A stretch of DNA of 64,000 bases from Lysinibacillus xylanilyticus (GTDB lineage: Bacteria > Bacillota > Bacilli > Bacillales_A > Planococcaceae), in assembly GCF_001183605.1 (NCBI RefSeq), contig NZ_LFXJ01000005.1, forward strand, positions 992,001-1,056,000. Direction: 5' to 3'. Positions 42,962-52,354 of this stretch are shown piece by piece; within the stretch, counting starts at the first letter, position 1, and each line of letters starts with the position of its first letter. Both the position numbers and the translations under genes were made by a program. The notes below the pieces were generated by a model, which was given only the letters and a program-made list of their open reading frames with translations, searched no databases and was not told where the DNA came from.

Positions 42962-44146
42962 TTGGAGAACATACCAGATGGCTATTCTTATGTACCACAG
43001 CCTATTCGGAAAGATGGGGCCGGATGGGTAGATAAAGGGCCGAGAGATATTATGAGAGATCTGGAAAACCCTGATATGCTTGTCCCTCCAAAAACAGATG
43101 CTGGACTTGTACCAAATTTAAAGTTCTCTTTTTCTGATACGCATATGGTATTAAAAAATGGCGGTTGGTCTCGAGAAGTTACTGCTCGTGATTTGCCAAT
43201 TGCCACTACATTGGCAGGTGTCAATATGAGTTTGACACCTGGTGGAGTTCGTGAGCTGCATTGGCATCAACAAGCAGAATGGTCGTATATGCTTCTTGGT
43301 CATGCACGCATTACGGCAGTCGATCAAAATGGGCGTAATTTTATTGCTGATGTAGGACCGGGAGATTTATGGTATTTCCCGCCAGGAATTCCGCATTCTA
43401 TACAGGGTCTTGAAGATGGCTGTGAATTTTTACTGGTGTTTGACGATGGACATTTCTCAGATCTTAGTACATTTTCAATATCTGATTGGTTTGCTCATAC
43501 TCCTAAAGATGTGCTGTCCGCCAATTTTGGTGTTCCAATGAGCGCTTTTAATCATATTCCGAAAGAACAGGTCTATATTTTTCAAGATAAAGTTCCAGGA
43601 CCTATAGACACACAAAAAGTACAATCACCCTACGGTACAGTCCCCCAAACCTTCAAGCATCGCCTGCTTGCACAAACTCCTATTAAAACTCCTGGTGGCA
43701 GTGTTAGAATTGTAGATTCGACAAACTTTCCTATTTCTAAAAATATCGCCGCAGCGCTTGTCGAGATTAAGCCTGGTGCAATGAGAGAGCTACATTGGCA
43801 CCCGAATAATGATGAATGGCAATATTATCTTCAAGGTCAAGGACGTATGACCGTATTTGCAGCAAATGGTGTGGCTAGAACATTCGATTATCGTGCAGGA
43901 GATGTAGGATACGTACCGTTTGCAAATGGTCACTACATTCAAAATACCGGTACTGAGACATTATGGTTCCTTGAAATGTTTAAAAGTGATAGATTCCAGG
44001 ATGTTTCGTTAAATCAATGGATGGCCCTTACTCCAACTGAGCTAGTACAAAGCAATTTAAATATTGGTCCTGAACTTCTTAATGTATTGAGAAAGGAAAA
44101 GTGGCCGGTTGTGGAATATCCAGGATTTTCTTATTATCCAAGGTGA
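42962..44146 (+). CDS. oxdD: oxalate decarboxylase, bicupin
   Basis: 394 residues from TTG 42962 (ribosome site AGAGGTG), close to OxdC/OxdD (about 385-392). Two cupin domains each bind Mn: [10 protein letters not shown] with the later His in PGIPHS, and [11 protein letters not shown] with NGHYIQN. It decarboxylates oxalate to formate and CO2; OxdD is a spore-coat form in bacilli. The N-terminal lid, SENS in OxdC with the proton-donor Glu, reads SDLS here (residues 166-169), so activity may differ. A strong shared terminator follows. Confidence 0.85.
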   Translation: MENIPDGYSYVPQPIRKDGAGWVDKGPRDIMRDLENPDMLVPPKTDAGLVPNLKFSFSDTHMVLKNGGWSREVTARDLPIATTLAGVNMSLTPGGVRELHWHQQAEWSYMLLGHARITAVDQNGRNFIADVGPGDLWYFPPGIPHSIQGLEDGCEFLLVFDDGHFSDLSTFSISDWFAHTPKDVLSANFGVPMSAFNHIPKEQVYIFQDKVPGPIDTQKVQSPYGTVPQTFKHRLLAQTPIKTPGGSVRIVDSTNFPISKNIAAALVEIKPGAMRELHWHPNNDEWQYYLQGQGRMTVFAANGVARTFDYRAGDVGYVPFANGHYIQNTGTETLWFLEMFKSDRFQDVSLNQWMALTPTELVQSNLNIGPELLNVLRKEKWPVVEYPGFSYYPR

Positions 44147-44153
44147 GCGTATA

Positions 44154-44206
44154 AACAAGCAGGCAGGAAAGATAAAAGATCTTATCTTTCCCACCTGCTT
44201 GTTTTT
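44154..44206. terminator. bidirectional terminator between convergent genes
   Basis: A long stem made of AACAAGCAGG...CCTGCTTGTT and GGAAAGATAA...TTATCTTTCC around GATC, with T runs outward on both strands. Confidence 0.85.
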
Positions 44207-45356
44207 AATATTGATATTTATTTCTAGTAGCAAGCAGAATACCGATTGCTGGTACAGTACAAATAAGCATTGCTGCAAATGATAGTCCAGGTGAAATCTC
44301 GTATAAATAACCGCCTAAAAATGTAAGGACTGCTGTACTTAAGCCCATCGCTAATGCAGAATATAGGCCTTGCGCGTTTGGAATTTGCTCCTTCGGCAAT
44401 GTTTTTGTTAAATAGCTGATAAAAGCGAAATGCGCGAGAGCAAAAGATAATGCATGTAATGTTTGAGAAGCGATAAATACCCAGACATTCGGGAATAGGT
44501 AAATGAGTAGCCAACGTAAAGATGAACCACTTGCTGCTAAAAGTAATAAAGAAGATGAGCGCCATTTTTTAAATAGTGTATCAGCCTTCATAAAATATAA
44601 GATTTCGCACATTACGGCGATGTTAATAATCATCCCCATATAGAATGGATCAACATGTAAATCACCTAAATATATATAGCCATAGCTGTAATAAGAAGCA
44701 TGCGCGCCTTGCAACAGAATAACGACTAATAAAACAATAGGGAAGCCTTTAATAGTCCATAATGTTTTCATCGACAATGATTTTGCACGTTGTTCTTTCG
44801 TAGGTACAACGAGTAACTCTTTAGGTGTAGCCATTTGCTGCATCAACAGCATACCGATCAGGCCGACCACCATACTCCAAAAGATAATGTCATTGCCAAA
44901 TGCACCTGTCAGCATACTAATGATTAATACTGCAATGACAAATCCAACGGAACCAAAGGAGCGGCTTTTACCATAGTGTACATTTCCATGCTGTACGAGC
45001 GTTGCCGCACTACTTTCAACGGCAGGTAACAGTGCTGGATAGAAAACGCTAAATAAAAGGGTAACAATAAGAAGCGAGATAAAGCTCGTGCTTAGTATGT
45101 AAAGTAAAGTTGTGATTAGGGCACCTATTGCTAAAATACTAACGAGTCGTTTATTATTCACATATTTTGCAAGTGTGGGGAAGAAAAATAGATTTGAAGT
45201 TGCTCGTGCTAAAAGTCCGCAGCCCATTACGATGCTAGCCTGTGAAACAGTAAGATGTTTCGCATCTACAAGCCAACCTGTCCAGTAAGGTAAGAAAATA
45301 CCCCATGTAAAGAAAAATGCAAAGAAATTTTGAGAAAGCCATCGTTGATTGTTCAT
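44205..45356 (-). CDS. MFS transporter, HcaT-like (MFS_1_like)
   Basis: 383 residues with about 12 hydrophobic segments. The start NNQRWLSQNFFAFFFTWGIF and the loops resemble the 3-phenylpropionate/nucleoside-symporter-like MFS group, which is shorter than average MFS. The substrate is unknown. ATG 45356 is preceded by GGAGGTACGG. It is divergent from a Crp/Fnr-type regulator, with a 20-bp palindrome in the shared 100-base gap, so coordinated control is likely. Confidence 0.8.
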   Translation of the reverse strand: MNNQRWLSQNFFAFFFTWGIFLPYWTGWLVDAKHLTVSQASIVMGCGLLARATSNLFFFPTLAKYVNNKRLVSILAIGALITTLLYILSTSFISLLIVTLLFSVFYPALLPAVESSAATLVQHGNVHYGKSRSFGSVGFVIAVLIISMLTGAFGNDIIFWSMVVGLIGMLLMQQMATPKELLVVPTKEQRAKSLSMKTLWTIKGFPIVLLVVILLQGAHASYYSYGYIYLGDLHVDPFYMGMIINIAVMCEILYFMKADTLFKKWRSSSLLLLAASGSSLRWLLIYLFPNVWVFIASQTLHALSFALAHFAFISYLTKTLPKEQIPNAQGLYSALAMGLSTAVLTFLGGYLYEISPGLSFAAMLICTVPAIGILLATRNKYQY

Positions 45357-45385
45357 AAATTTTCCGTACCTCCAATATAACTAAG

Positions 45386-45434
45386 TTGAATAATAGCACG
45401 TTCATCGGTACAATAATGTGAGATATCTCACATT
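45386..45434 (+). promoter_or_regulatory. sigma-A promoter overlapped by a perfect CRP-like palindrome
   Basis: TTGAAT (45386-45391) and TACAAT (45409-45414) are 17 bases apart, a good sigma-A promoter reading towards the regulator gene. AATGTGAGATATCTCACATT (45415-45434) is a perfect 20-bp palindrome with the TGTGA-N6-TCACA arms of Crp/Fnr-family sites, lying over the expected start point. This suggests autorepression. Confidence 0.75.
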
Positions 45435-45456
45435 TTTTGAAGGAGAGAGTAAAATA

Positions 45457-46119
45457 ATGCATATACTGACAGCTGAGGAACGTTCATACTATCTTGATAA
45501 ATATCCAATAGATGATTTTTTTTCTTTTGAAATTGATCCATTTCTAGAAATATGTAAGTTTGACAAAGGTGAATGGATTTTTCAAGAAGGGTCATTTCCA
45601 GATAGGTTATACTACATGATCGAAGGAAAAGCGAAGCTATACATGACACATAAAAATGGCAAGGTTTCGCTTATCGATTACTTGGAAGCTCCACGTTTTA
45701 TGGGGGAAATTGAGTTGCTTAATGAGGCAAGATATACGAAGGGTATTCAGACAGTAACCGAGACGATTTGTTTTTCGATTACGCAGTCCTGCAAAGAAAA
45801 GTTACTCACGGATGTACTATTTTTACGAAAACTTTGTGTGTTTTTAGGGGAAAAGGCGTTCAAAATGACGTCAAAATATACACAAAATCAAGCATTTCCA
45901 CTTGAAAATCGACTTGCTGCATTTATTCAATTTTCGTCAGATCAAGGAATCTATAAAGAAAAGCATACTGAAATCTGTGAATATTTGGGGGTTTCCTATC
46001 GGCATTTATTATATGTACTTGCACAATTTTGTGAAGAAAAAATTTTAGAGAAGAGAAAGAATGGCTATCACATTATGGATGAGAAGCGTCTTTCTGAATT
46101 AGCACAGGAGATACTGTGA
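45457..46119 (+). CDS. Crp/Fnr-family regulator, YeiL-like
   Basis: 220 residues from ATG 45457 (GAAGGAGAG upstream). The N-terminal cyclic-nucleotide-binding-type beta-barrel includes IFQEGSFPDRLYYMIEGKAK and FMGEIELL, and the C-terminal winged helix includes TEICEYLGVSYRHLLYVLAQF. No cysteine cluster for an Fe-S centre is evident, so it is not a classic Fnr. It probably binds the palindrome in its own promoter and controls the divergent MFS gene. The ligand is unknown. Confidence 0.8.
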   Translation: MHILTAEERSYYLDKYPIDDFFSFEIDPFLEICKFDKGEWIFQEGSFPDRLYYMIEGKAKLYMTHKNGKVSLIDYLEAPRFMGEIELLNEARYTKGIQTVTETICFSITQSCKEKLLTDVLFLRKLCVFLGEKAFKMTSKYTQNQAFPLENRLAAFIQFSSDQGIYKEKHTEICEYLGVSYRHLLYVLAQFCEEKILEKRKNGYHIMDEKRLSELAQEIL

Positions 46120-46125
46120 GGAAAA

Positions 46126-46416
46126 CTACAGCTTATTGTATTCACTTTTTTTAATCAACCAACGTGCGATTTCCTTGCCGCTATGGTAGAAGTTAACCTC
46201 ATCGACTTGTTGGTTTTGTACGGAGATATTTAGGGTTTCGTCTATAACGCCAAAAGGTAAAACCCTTATACATTGGTGTTTGTTAGGTGAAAATCTTTTG
46301 TGCTTTGCATCAGCTTCAATGTGAGCTTTAGCACTTTTTTGTGCATTTTGAAATGGACAAGCAAGTAATTCTCCTTGTTCCAATGTTGTGCTAGGTGAAT
46401 AACAATTACCTTTCAT
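46126..46416 (-). CDS. hypothetical protein
   Basis: 96 residues from ATG 46416 with AAGGGGGCATG upstream. It is soluble, with a few cysteines (GNCYSP, LACPFQ, HQCIRV) and a basic end. It is convergent with the Crp-like gene; the two stops are only about 10 bases apart. The family is not recognised. Confidence 0.5.
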   Translation of the reverse strand: MKGNCYSPSTTLEQGELLACPFQNAQKSAKAHIEADAKHKRFSPNKHQCIRVLPFGVIDETLNISVQNQQVDEVNFYHSGKEIARWLIKKSEYNKL

Positions 46417-46947
46417 TCAACATGCCCCCTTTGTCGTTAGTTTTATTGTACAAGACATGCGGTCGGAATAGTCTTCATTTACAAGGCTTTAACGAAAACT
46501 TAAAGGTTAGTTAATCAATTATGCCTTGGCATAATTGTAGACTGATGCTTTGCTTTCGCGCAGATAAACATTGCGTTCAGAATCGACTTTGTGCTTAGGC
46601 CTGCGTGAGGGCCAACACGATGTCGGTCATTTTGGTAATGCCACAGGACGTGGCGTTTTTACCGATGCTGGTCAGTTTGCCGTTATAGTATGAATGCGAT
46701 GATTTTAGGCTAACATCCTTTAAGAGCTCCTTTCCGATTTCCGTGACATCCGCTGAAAAAAGTTAGATTAGTAATATGTAACCGCATTCATGCCTAAAAC
46801 GAATAAAAATCATAGAAAATTTGTATAATTTCTAGAGAAAAACACGTACTCAAACTATTGTGAATTTTCCTAACAAAACGTATTATTGTAATTAGATTTA
46901 ACGTGAAAGGCTTCACATAGTCACGTAATCGTGAGGAGGAATTTTTA
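46417..46947. other. gap with an interspersed repeat, then the ddh promoter region
   Basis: About 46555-46690 (GCCTGCGTGAGGGCCAACACGATGTCGGTCATT...GGACGTGGCGTTTTTACC) is GC-richer than its surroundings and resembles an intergenic repeat of bacilli. Part of it (GACCGACATCGTGTTGG on the minus strand) is also found at about 48188. Near ddh, a CACGTAATCGTG hairpin overlaps the leader. Confidence 0.5.
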
Positions 46948-47928
46948 ATGAGTGCAATTCGAGTAGGTATTGTAGGTTATGGAAATTTAGGGCGCGGAGT
47001 AGAGTATGCTATCTCTCAAAATCCAGATATGGAATTAGTAGCGGTTTTCACACGTCGCGATCCTTCAACTGTAAATATTGCAAGTAATGCAAGTGTATAT
47101 TTAGTGGATGATGCTGAAAAATTCCAAAATGACATTGATGTAATGATTTTATGTGGTGGCTCAGCAACTGATTTACCAGAGCAAGGCCCACACTTTGCAC
47201 AATGGTTTAATACAATTGACAGCTTTGATACACATGCGAAAATTCCTGAGTTTTTCGAGGTTGTAGATGCAGAAGCACAAAAATCTGGAAAGGTATCAGT
47301 CATTTCAGTTGGCTGGGATCCAGGTTTGTTCTCATTAAATCGTATACTCGGGGAGACAGTTCTACCAGTAGGTACAACTTATACTTTCTGGGGAGACGGT
47401 TTAAGTCAAGGTCACTCAGATGCTATTCGTCGAATCGAAGGTGTTAACAATGCTGTACAATACACATTACCAATTAAAGAGGCTGTAGACCGTGTTCGCA
47501 ATGGTGAAAATCCTGAGCTGACAACGCGTGAAAAACATGCACGTGAATGCTGGGTTGTTCTTGAAGAAGGTGCGGATGCTGCAAAAGTTGAACAAGAAAT
47601 TGTGACGATGCCAAACTATTTTGATGAGTATGACACAACAGTAAACTTTATTTCTGAAGAAGAATTTAAAGCAAACCATACTGGCATGCCACACGGTGGA
47701 TTCGTTATTCGCAGTGGGGAAAGCGGCGCTAATGAAAAACAAATTCTTGAATTCTCATTAAAGCTTGAAAGTAATCCAAACTTCACGTCTAGTGTTCTAG
47801 TAGCTTTTGCACGTGCAGCTCATCGCTTAAACCAAGCTGGAGATAAAGGTGCAAAAACAGTATTCGATATTCCATTCGGTCTATTATCACCAAAATCAGC
47901 TGCTGAATTACGTAAAGAACTTTTATAA
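46948..47928 (+). CDS. ddh: meso-diaminopimelate D-dehydrogenase
   Basis: 326 residues, the family length. The NADPH-binding start is IRVGIVGYGNLGRGVE, and the family segments LCGGSATDLPEQ, FDTHAKIPEF, GWDPGLFSLNR, FWGDGLSQGHSDAIR and HARECWVV are all present. It converts tetrahydrodipicolinate to meso-diaminopimelate in one step, for lysine and cell-wall synthesis in the cytoplasm. The enzyme is typical of Lysinibacillus-type bacilli. ATG 46948 follows TGAGGAGGAATTTTTA. Confidence 0.95.
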   Translation: MSAIRVGIVGYGNLGRGVEYAISQNPDMELVAVFTRRDPSTVNIASNASVYLVDDAEKFQNDIDVMILCGGSATDLPEQGPHFAQWFNTIDSFDTHAKIPEFFEVVDAEAQKSGKVSVISVGWDPGLFSLNRILGETVLPVGTTYTFWGDGLSQGHSDAIRRIEGVNNAVQYTLPIKEAVDRVRNGENPELTTREKHARECWVVLEEGADAAKVEQEIVTMPNYFDEYDTTVNFISEEEFKANHTGMPHGGFVIRSGESGANEKQILEFSLKLESNPNFTSSVLVAFARAAHRLNQAGDKGAKTVFDIPFGLLSPKSAAELRKELL

Positions 47929-47940
47929 TATACTATTCAA

Positions 47941-47978
47941 AATCCCGATTATCATATTATTTGATAATCGGGATTTTT
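47941..47978 (+). terminator. terminator of ddh
   Basis: AATCCCGATTATCA (47941-47954) pairs with TGATAATCGGGATT (47962-47975), followed by TTT. Confidence 0.85.
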
Positions 47979-48094
47979 GATTTTTAGGAAGTCAATTCTG
48001 TAAAATAACATATAGTATATGGTAAACTGTCAATAATTTAACTTATAATCAAAAGTTTAGAATGAATTTAGAAAAAAAGTATGCCATGTATATT

Positions 48095-48955
48095 AGTTGA
48101 TTAGAGTGGAAACTGGGTGACTTCTTAGGGATTGGCAATAGTCGAACGAAGGATAAAAGCATCCCGCCCTGTGATAATGCCTTCGTGACCAACATCGTGT
48201 TGTTCCGTGAACCTACAGCGAAGCGACAGCAACAACAATGTTTTATCTGTGCGAAAGCGAAGCGACAGCAACAAAAGTGTTTTATCTGTGCGAAAGCGAA
48301 GCGACAGCAACAACAATGTTTTATCTGTGCGAAAGCGAAGCGACAGCAACAACAATGTTTTATCTGTGCGAAAGCGAAGCGACAGCAACAAAAGTGTTTT
48401 ATCTGTGCGAAAGCGAAGCGACAGCAACAACAATGTTTTATCTGTGCGAAAGCGAAGCGACAGCAACAACAATGTTTTATCTGTGCGAAAGCGAAGCGAC
48501 AGCAACAAAAGTGTTTTATCTGTGCGAAAGCGAAGCGACAGCAACAACAATGTTTTATCTGTGCGAAAGCGAAGCGACAGCAACAACAATGTTTTATCTG
48601 TGCGAAAGCGAAGCGACAGCAACAAAAGTGTTTTATCTGTGCGAAAGCGAAGCGACAGCAACAACAATGTTTTATCTGTGCGAAAGCGAAGCGACAGCAA
48701 CAACAATGTTTTATCTGTGCGAAAGCGAAGCGACAGCAACAAAAGTGTTTTATCTGTGCGAAAGCGAAGCGACAGCAACAAAAGTGTTTTATCTGTGCGA
48801 AAGCGAAGCGACAGCAACAACAATGTTTTATCTGTGCGAAAGCGAAGCGACAGCAACAACAGTGTTTTATCTGTGCGAAAGCGAAGCGACAGCAACAAAA
48901 GTGGCTCATAGGACGGTACTCAGTAGGAACGGAAATCAACCACACGTTATGACGA
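48095..48955. repeat. interspersed repeat carrying the minisatellite
   Basis: The left end (GTGGAAACTGGGTGACTTCTTAGGG) and right end (CAGTAGGAACGGAAATCAACCACACG) are the two ends of the family also seen at 19.9 kb (inverted) and 52.27 kb (short form). Between them lies a run of 39-bp units. Confidence 0.7.
48218..48903 (+). repeat. 39-bp tandem repeat, about 17.6 copies
   Basis: The unit is GCGAAGCGACAGCAACAACA followed by ATGTTTTATCTGTGCGAAA. Units come in two main forms, AACAACAATG and AACAAAAGTG, arranged mostly as K-Q-Q triplets (a 117-bp higher-order period), with one doubled K unit and one AACAACAGTG variant near the right end. As 39 is a multiple of three and the unit lacks stops in several frames, long spurious ORFs appear on both strands. 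Confidence 0.95.
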
Positions 48956-49035
48956 TGAGCCGATAACTTAAAAGATTTTAAGCTTTGAAGACTTGTAACC
49001 TTACATAACCAGCTGAATGGGGAGGTTATCACCAA

Positions 49036-52000
49036 ATGACTACAGACATTATTATCCAATCAAAATGCATTCCACCAAGTCCGTCCAATCATTGTATTAG
49101 TAGAGCTACATTAATGAGAACATTAAAACAAAGTCTAAACCATTCTTGCACACTTATTCATAGTGGAGCAGGGTATGGCAAAACAACAATCCTTACACAA
49201 TTTCTACATGCACAATCAAGCACATTTTCCTGGTATAGTGTGTCGGAGGAAGATGATAATATATTGCCGTTTTTAAATCATTTATTTTTTAGTATCACAC
49301 GAATTGTTCCGAGCTTCGGTCAAGAATTTGATGCATGGAATCAATTATCCCGTTTTCCGAAAATAGAGGAACTAAATCGTTGGTTCAAGCTATTTGTTAA
49401 TAGTTTATGTGAAATCGAAGGGCAGATTTTAATTGTCATAGACGACTACCATCTAGTTGACCATGTATTCCATATTAATTATGTGATGGAAAAAATAATT
49501 GAATTTTCACCACCGAATGTACATTTTATCATCGCATCTAGAACGTTACCGAATTGGGATATTACGAGAAAATTAAAACTACAAAAAAAATTACTCGTTA
49601 TTTCAGAAGGAGAATTGGCGTTTTCATCAGAGGAGATCGCTGTTTTTTTCGAGGATTACGGATCAGTGCATTTAACAGAAGAAGAAATATCGAAGGTTTT
49701 AGAAATTACTGAGGGCTGGGCAATTAGTATTTCTTTATTAGCTGAACAATGGAACAAGGAGACATTAGCTCATTGGCTAAATATCTCTACAAATGACCTT
49801 TTCACCTATTTATCGGAGGAAGTTTATTTTAAGATGTCTACATTCGAGCAAGAGGTATTATTAAAGCTGGCGATTTTCCCCTCTTTCTCAGAGGAGTTTA
49901 TCACACAGTTTTATGGTTCGGAAATAGCAGAGGCGTTAAAACTGTTTGTACAACGACATTTATTTATTCAACCAATCACAAAGAATGGTTTATATCGTTT
50001 TCATGCCTTGTTCAGTCGATTTTTAGAGCTAAAATGGCAACAAAATACATCACAGTATATTGCATTGCATAAACAAGCAGCGTTGTATTATGTTAAACAA
50101 AACAATATACAAGCTGTTCTTCATCATGCATTTAAAACGAATGATCAGGATTTTTGTGGTGAGCTATTACAATATCATGCTGACAGTCTAGTTCGTGCTG
50201 GGCAATTTGAGTGGTTATTAGAAAAAATAAATAGATTTACAGTTGATGAAAAATCGGAATATTACAAATTGTATTATTTTGAAGGTGAATGCCACCGCTA
50301 TCGTGCTTATTATGAAAGAGCGAAGCAATCCTATGAAAATTGTGCAAACATCGCAAAAACTAAGAATGATTATCTCTTTATGACGAAAGCACAAGCAGGT
50401 TTGGCACATATTTATCTTGATACAATCCAGCCAGCATTGGCAGAGCCGCATTTAAAGAGAGCATTAGAGTTAGCGAGTCATACGCCGTTAAACGAAGAAG
50501 AACTTCTCGAATTGCAACGTCAGTATGCAGAAAACTTGGTGAATTTAGGGAAGGCGAAGGGAGCACGAATTTTTACAGATGAGGTTGCTTTAACGGAGGA
50601 AGTGCTACAAAGAGCAAATGTTGACGTTCGAATATTATTAAGAACTGGGCAGCTTCTAGAAGCAAAGGAATTGCTGACGCAGAGATTGGAATTACCGCCA
50701 CAGCTTGTCGCTACGCATAGAGAAAGTGAGTTGTTAGCATCATTTGTTTATGCGCTATTAGGGCTAGGGAAGGATGCTTGGTATGCTGCTCAGCATGGGA
50801 TTCGTAGGGGGTTACGTGAAAAATCGGTTTTTATTGAGGCTGTTGGCTATATTCGCAAAGCACATGCTTTACTATTAGTAGATTTTCCTGATTACCCAGG
50901 AGCCTGTAATGCTTATGAGAAAGCCCTTACATTAATGAATACCATTAATATTTCTCGCGTAAAGGCCGAGCCATACATGGGATTAGCAATTGTTAAACAT
51001 GCGCAAGGAGATATCATCTCTGCTAAAAAATATGTAGCACTTGGATTACGTGAAACAGAGCAAGTACAAGATGCATGGATGACTGCTATTATATTAATCG
51101 CTGAGGTTAAAATTATTATTTCTCAGCATGAATTTGAACGGGCGCGCCAATTATTAATAAAGGCACAGCGACTTTTCAACGACTGTGGCGATCAAAATGG
51201 TGAGATGCATGTACTATTCTTTCAATCTGTCATTGCCTTCAAAGAAAATAATCCTCAGCAATTCAATCATTATTTTCAGCTGTTTGCACAGTTATGTATC
51301 ACAAATGGCTATGACTATTTTTTACAAAGGAAAACCATTCTTGGTCCACCGAATCGGATGATTTTTTATGAGCTTTTACAATTTAGTAAAAAATGTGATG
51401 GGGAAAATGCTGCTATTTTGACGATGCGTAGCTATTTTCAAGTTGAGGACAATATTGTTTATCCGAACGAGGAAGTGCAGGTGAACTTTTTAGGAAGTTT
51501 AGATTTTGTAAGAAAGCAACAAAAGCTTGAGGATAAAGAATGGCAGCGCGATAAGTCGAAGGAGCTTTTCGTTTATTTATATTGTCATCGTAATCGCTTT
51601 ACGCCAAAGGAAGAGATTGCACAGGTATTATGGCCAGAGCGGAATGTTGAATCGCTAGACCGAGATTTTAAAGTTGTATTGAATACGTTATTAAAGGTTC
51701 TTGAGCCAAATAGAAATGCGCGTCAGGACAGCTTTTTCATTCAGCGAAAAAATAATATGTACCAATTGCAGCATATTCAATTTCTGCAAATTGATGTCGA
51801 ACGCTTTCTTTATTTTTATGAATCAGGGATGGAGGAGTTCGATCCACAATTATCAAACGAATGGCTGCATCTTGCTGAAACGAGTTATACGGATGTTCTT
51901 TATGCTGAAAAAAAGCAGTTAGACTGGCTAATCCAAGATCGAGAAAAGCTTCAATCATTATATATTGAAGTACTGGAAAGATTAGCACAAAATGCGACGC

Positions 52001-52224
52001 GGCAACAAAATTATAAGCAAGCTATATTTTATGCTGAAAGAATGATTCGTGAGGATGCATTATGGGAAGAAGGCTATCGATTGTTGATGTATAGTTACTA
52101 TCAATTACAAAACCGCTCCCTTGCATTAAAATGGTATGAAAAATGTGTGCAGCAATTAAAAAGTGAACTAAATACAACACCAATGGAATCGACGATGGTT
52201 GTTTATGATTTAATAATGGGCTAG
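49036..52224 (+). CDS. MalT-like STAND ATPase with BTAD/SARP domain, transcriptional regulator
   Basis: 1062 residues from ATG 49036 (GGGGAGGTTATCACCAA upstream). The Walker A motif is GAGYGKTT (residues 44-51) and Walker B is ILIVIDDYHLV (about 130). An AAA/STAND module of about 340 residues leads to TPR-like helices (about 350-800), then a winged-helix and BTAD segment at the C-terminus (KELFVYLYCHRNRFTPKEEI, then RNVESLDRDFKVVLNTLL). Such proteins activate nearby genes when a ligand binds the sensor repeats. The alpha/beta hydrolase gene downstream is a possible target. Confidence 0.85.
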   Translation: MTTDIIIQSKCIPPSPSNHCISRATLMRTLKQSLNHSCTLIHSGAGYGKTTILTQFLHAQSSTFSWYSVSEEDDNILPFLNHLFFSITRIVPSFGQEFDAWNQLSRFPKIEELNRWFKLFVNSLCEIEGQILIVIDDYHLVDHVFHINYVMEKIIEFSPPNVHFIIASRTLPNWDITRKLKLQKKLLVISEGELAFSSEEIAVFFEDYGSVHLTEEEISKVLEITEGWAISISLLAEQWNKETLAHWLNISTNDLFTYLSEEVYFKMSTFEQEVLLKLAIFPSFSEEFITQFYGSEIAEALKLFVQRHLFIQPITKNGLYRFHALFSRFLELKWQQNTSQYIALHKQAALYYVKQNNIQAVLHHAFKTNDQDFCGELLQYHADSLVRAGQFEWLLEKINRFTVDEKSEYYKLYYFEGECHRYRAYYERAKQSYENCANIAKTKNDYLFMTKAQAGLAHIYLDTIQPALAEPHLKRALELASHTPLNEEELLELQRQYAENLVNLGKAKGARIFTDEVALTEEVLQRANVDVRILLRTGQLLEAKELLTQRLELPPQLVATHRESELLASFVYALLGLGKDAWYAAQHGIRRGLREKSVFIEAVGYIRKAHALLLVDFPDYPGACNAYEKALTLMNTINISRVKAEPYMGLAIVKHAQGDIISAKKYVALGLRETEQVQDAWMTAIILIAEVKIIISQHEFERARQLLIKAQRLFNDCGDQNGEMHVLFFQSVIAFKENNPQQFNHYFQLFAQLCITNGYDYFLQRKTILGPPNRMIFYELLQFSKKCDGENAAILTMRSYFQVEDNIVYPNEEVQVNFLGSLDFVRKQQKLEDKEWQRDKSKELFVYLYCHRNRFTPKEEIAQVLWPERNVESLDRDFKVVLNTLLKVLEPNRNARQDSFFIQRKNNMYQLQHIQFLQIDVERFLYFYESGMEEFDPQLSNEWLHLAETSYTDVLYAEKKQLDWLIQDREKLQSLYIEVLERLAQNATRQQNYKQAIFYAERMIREDALWEEGYRLLMYSYYQLQNRSLALKWYEKCVQQLKSELNTTPMESTMVVYDLIMG

Positions 52225-52261
52225 TGTATATTTTGTGTAACAACCATTTTTTGTAATTATG

Positions 52262-52330
52262 GCCTCGTGAATTGGATTGGAGACTGGGCGACTCCTAGGA
52301 AAGCGTCCAGTCGGAACGGAAATCCACTTT
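52262..52330 (+). repeat. short form of the interspersed repeat
   Basis: GGAGACTGGGCGACTCCTAGG, AAAGCGTCCAGTCGGAACGG. The middle part found at 48 kb is absent. Confidence 0.65.
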
Positions 52331-52354
52331 ATAATAATATTTGGAGGAACTACT

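Noticed and set aside
48218..48903. CRISPR array
   Set aside because: Units are contiguous and nearly identical with no variable spacers, and no cas genes are near.
48049..49059. Long ORFs (up to 336 codons) on both strands over the 39-bp repeats
   Set aside because: They arise because the 39-bp unit has no stop in several frames. No ribosome site, family or codon signal supports them.
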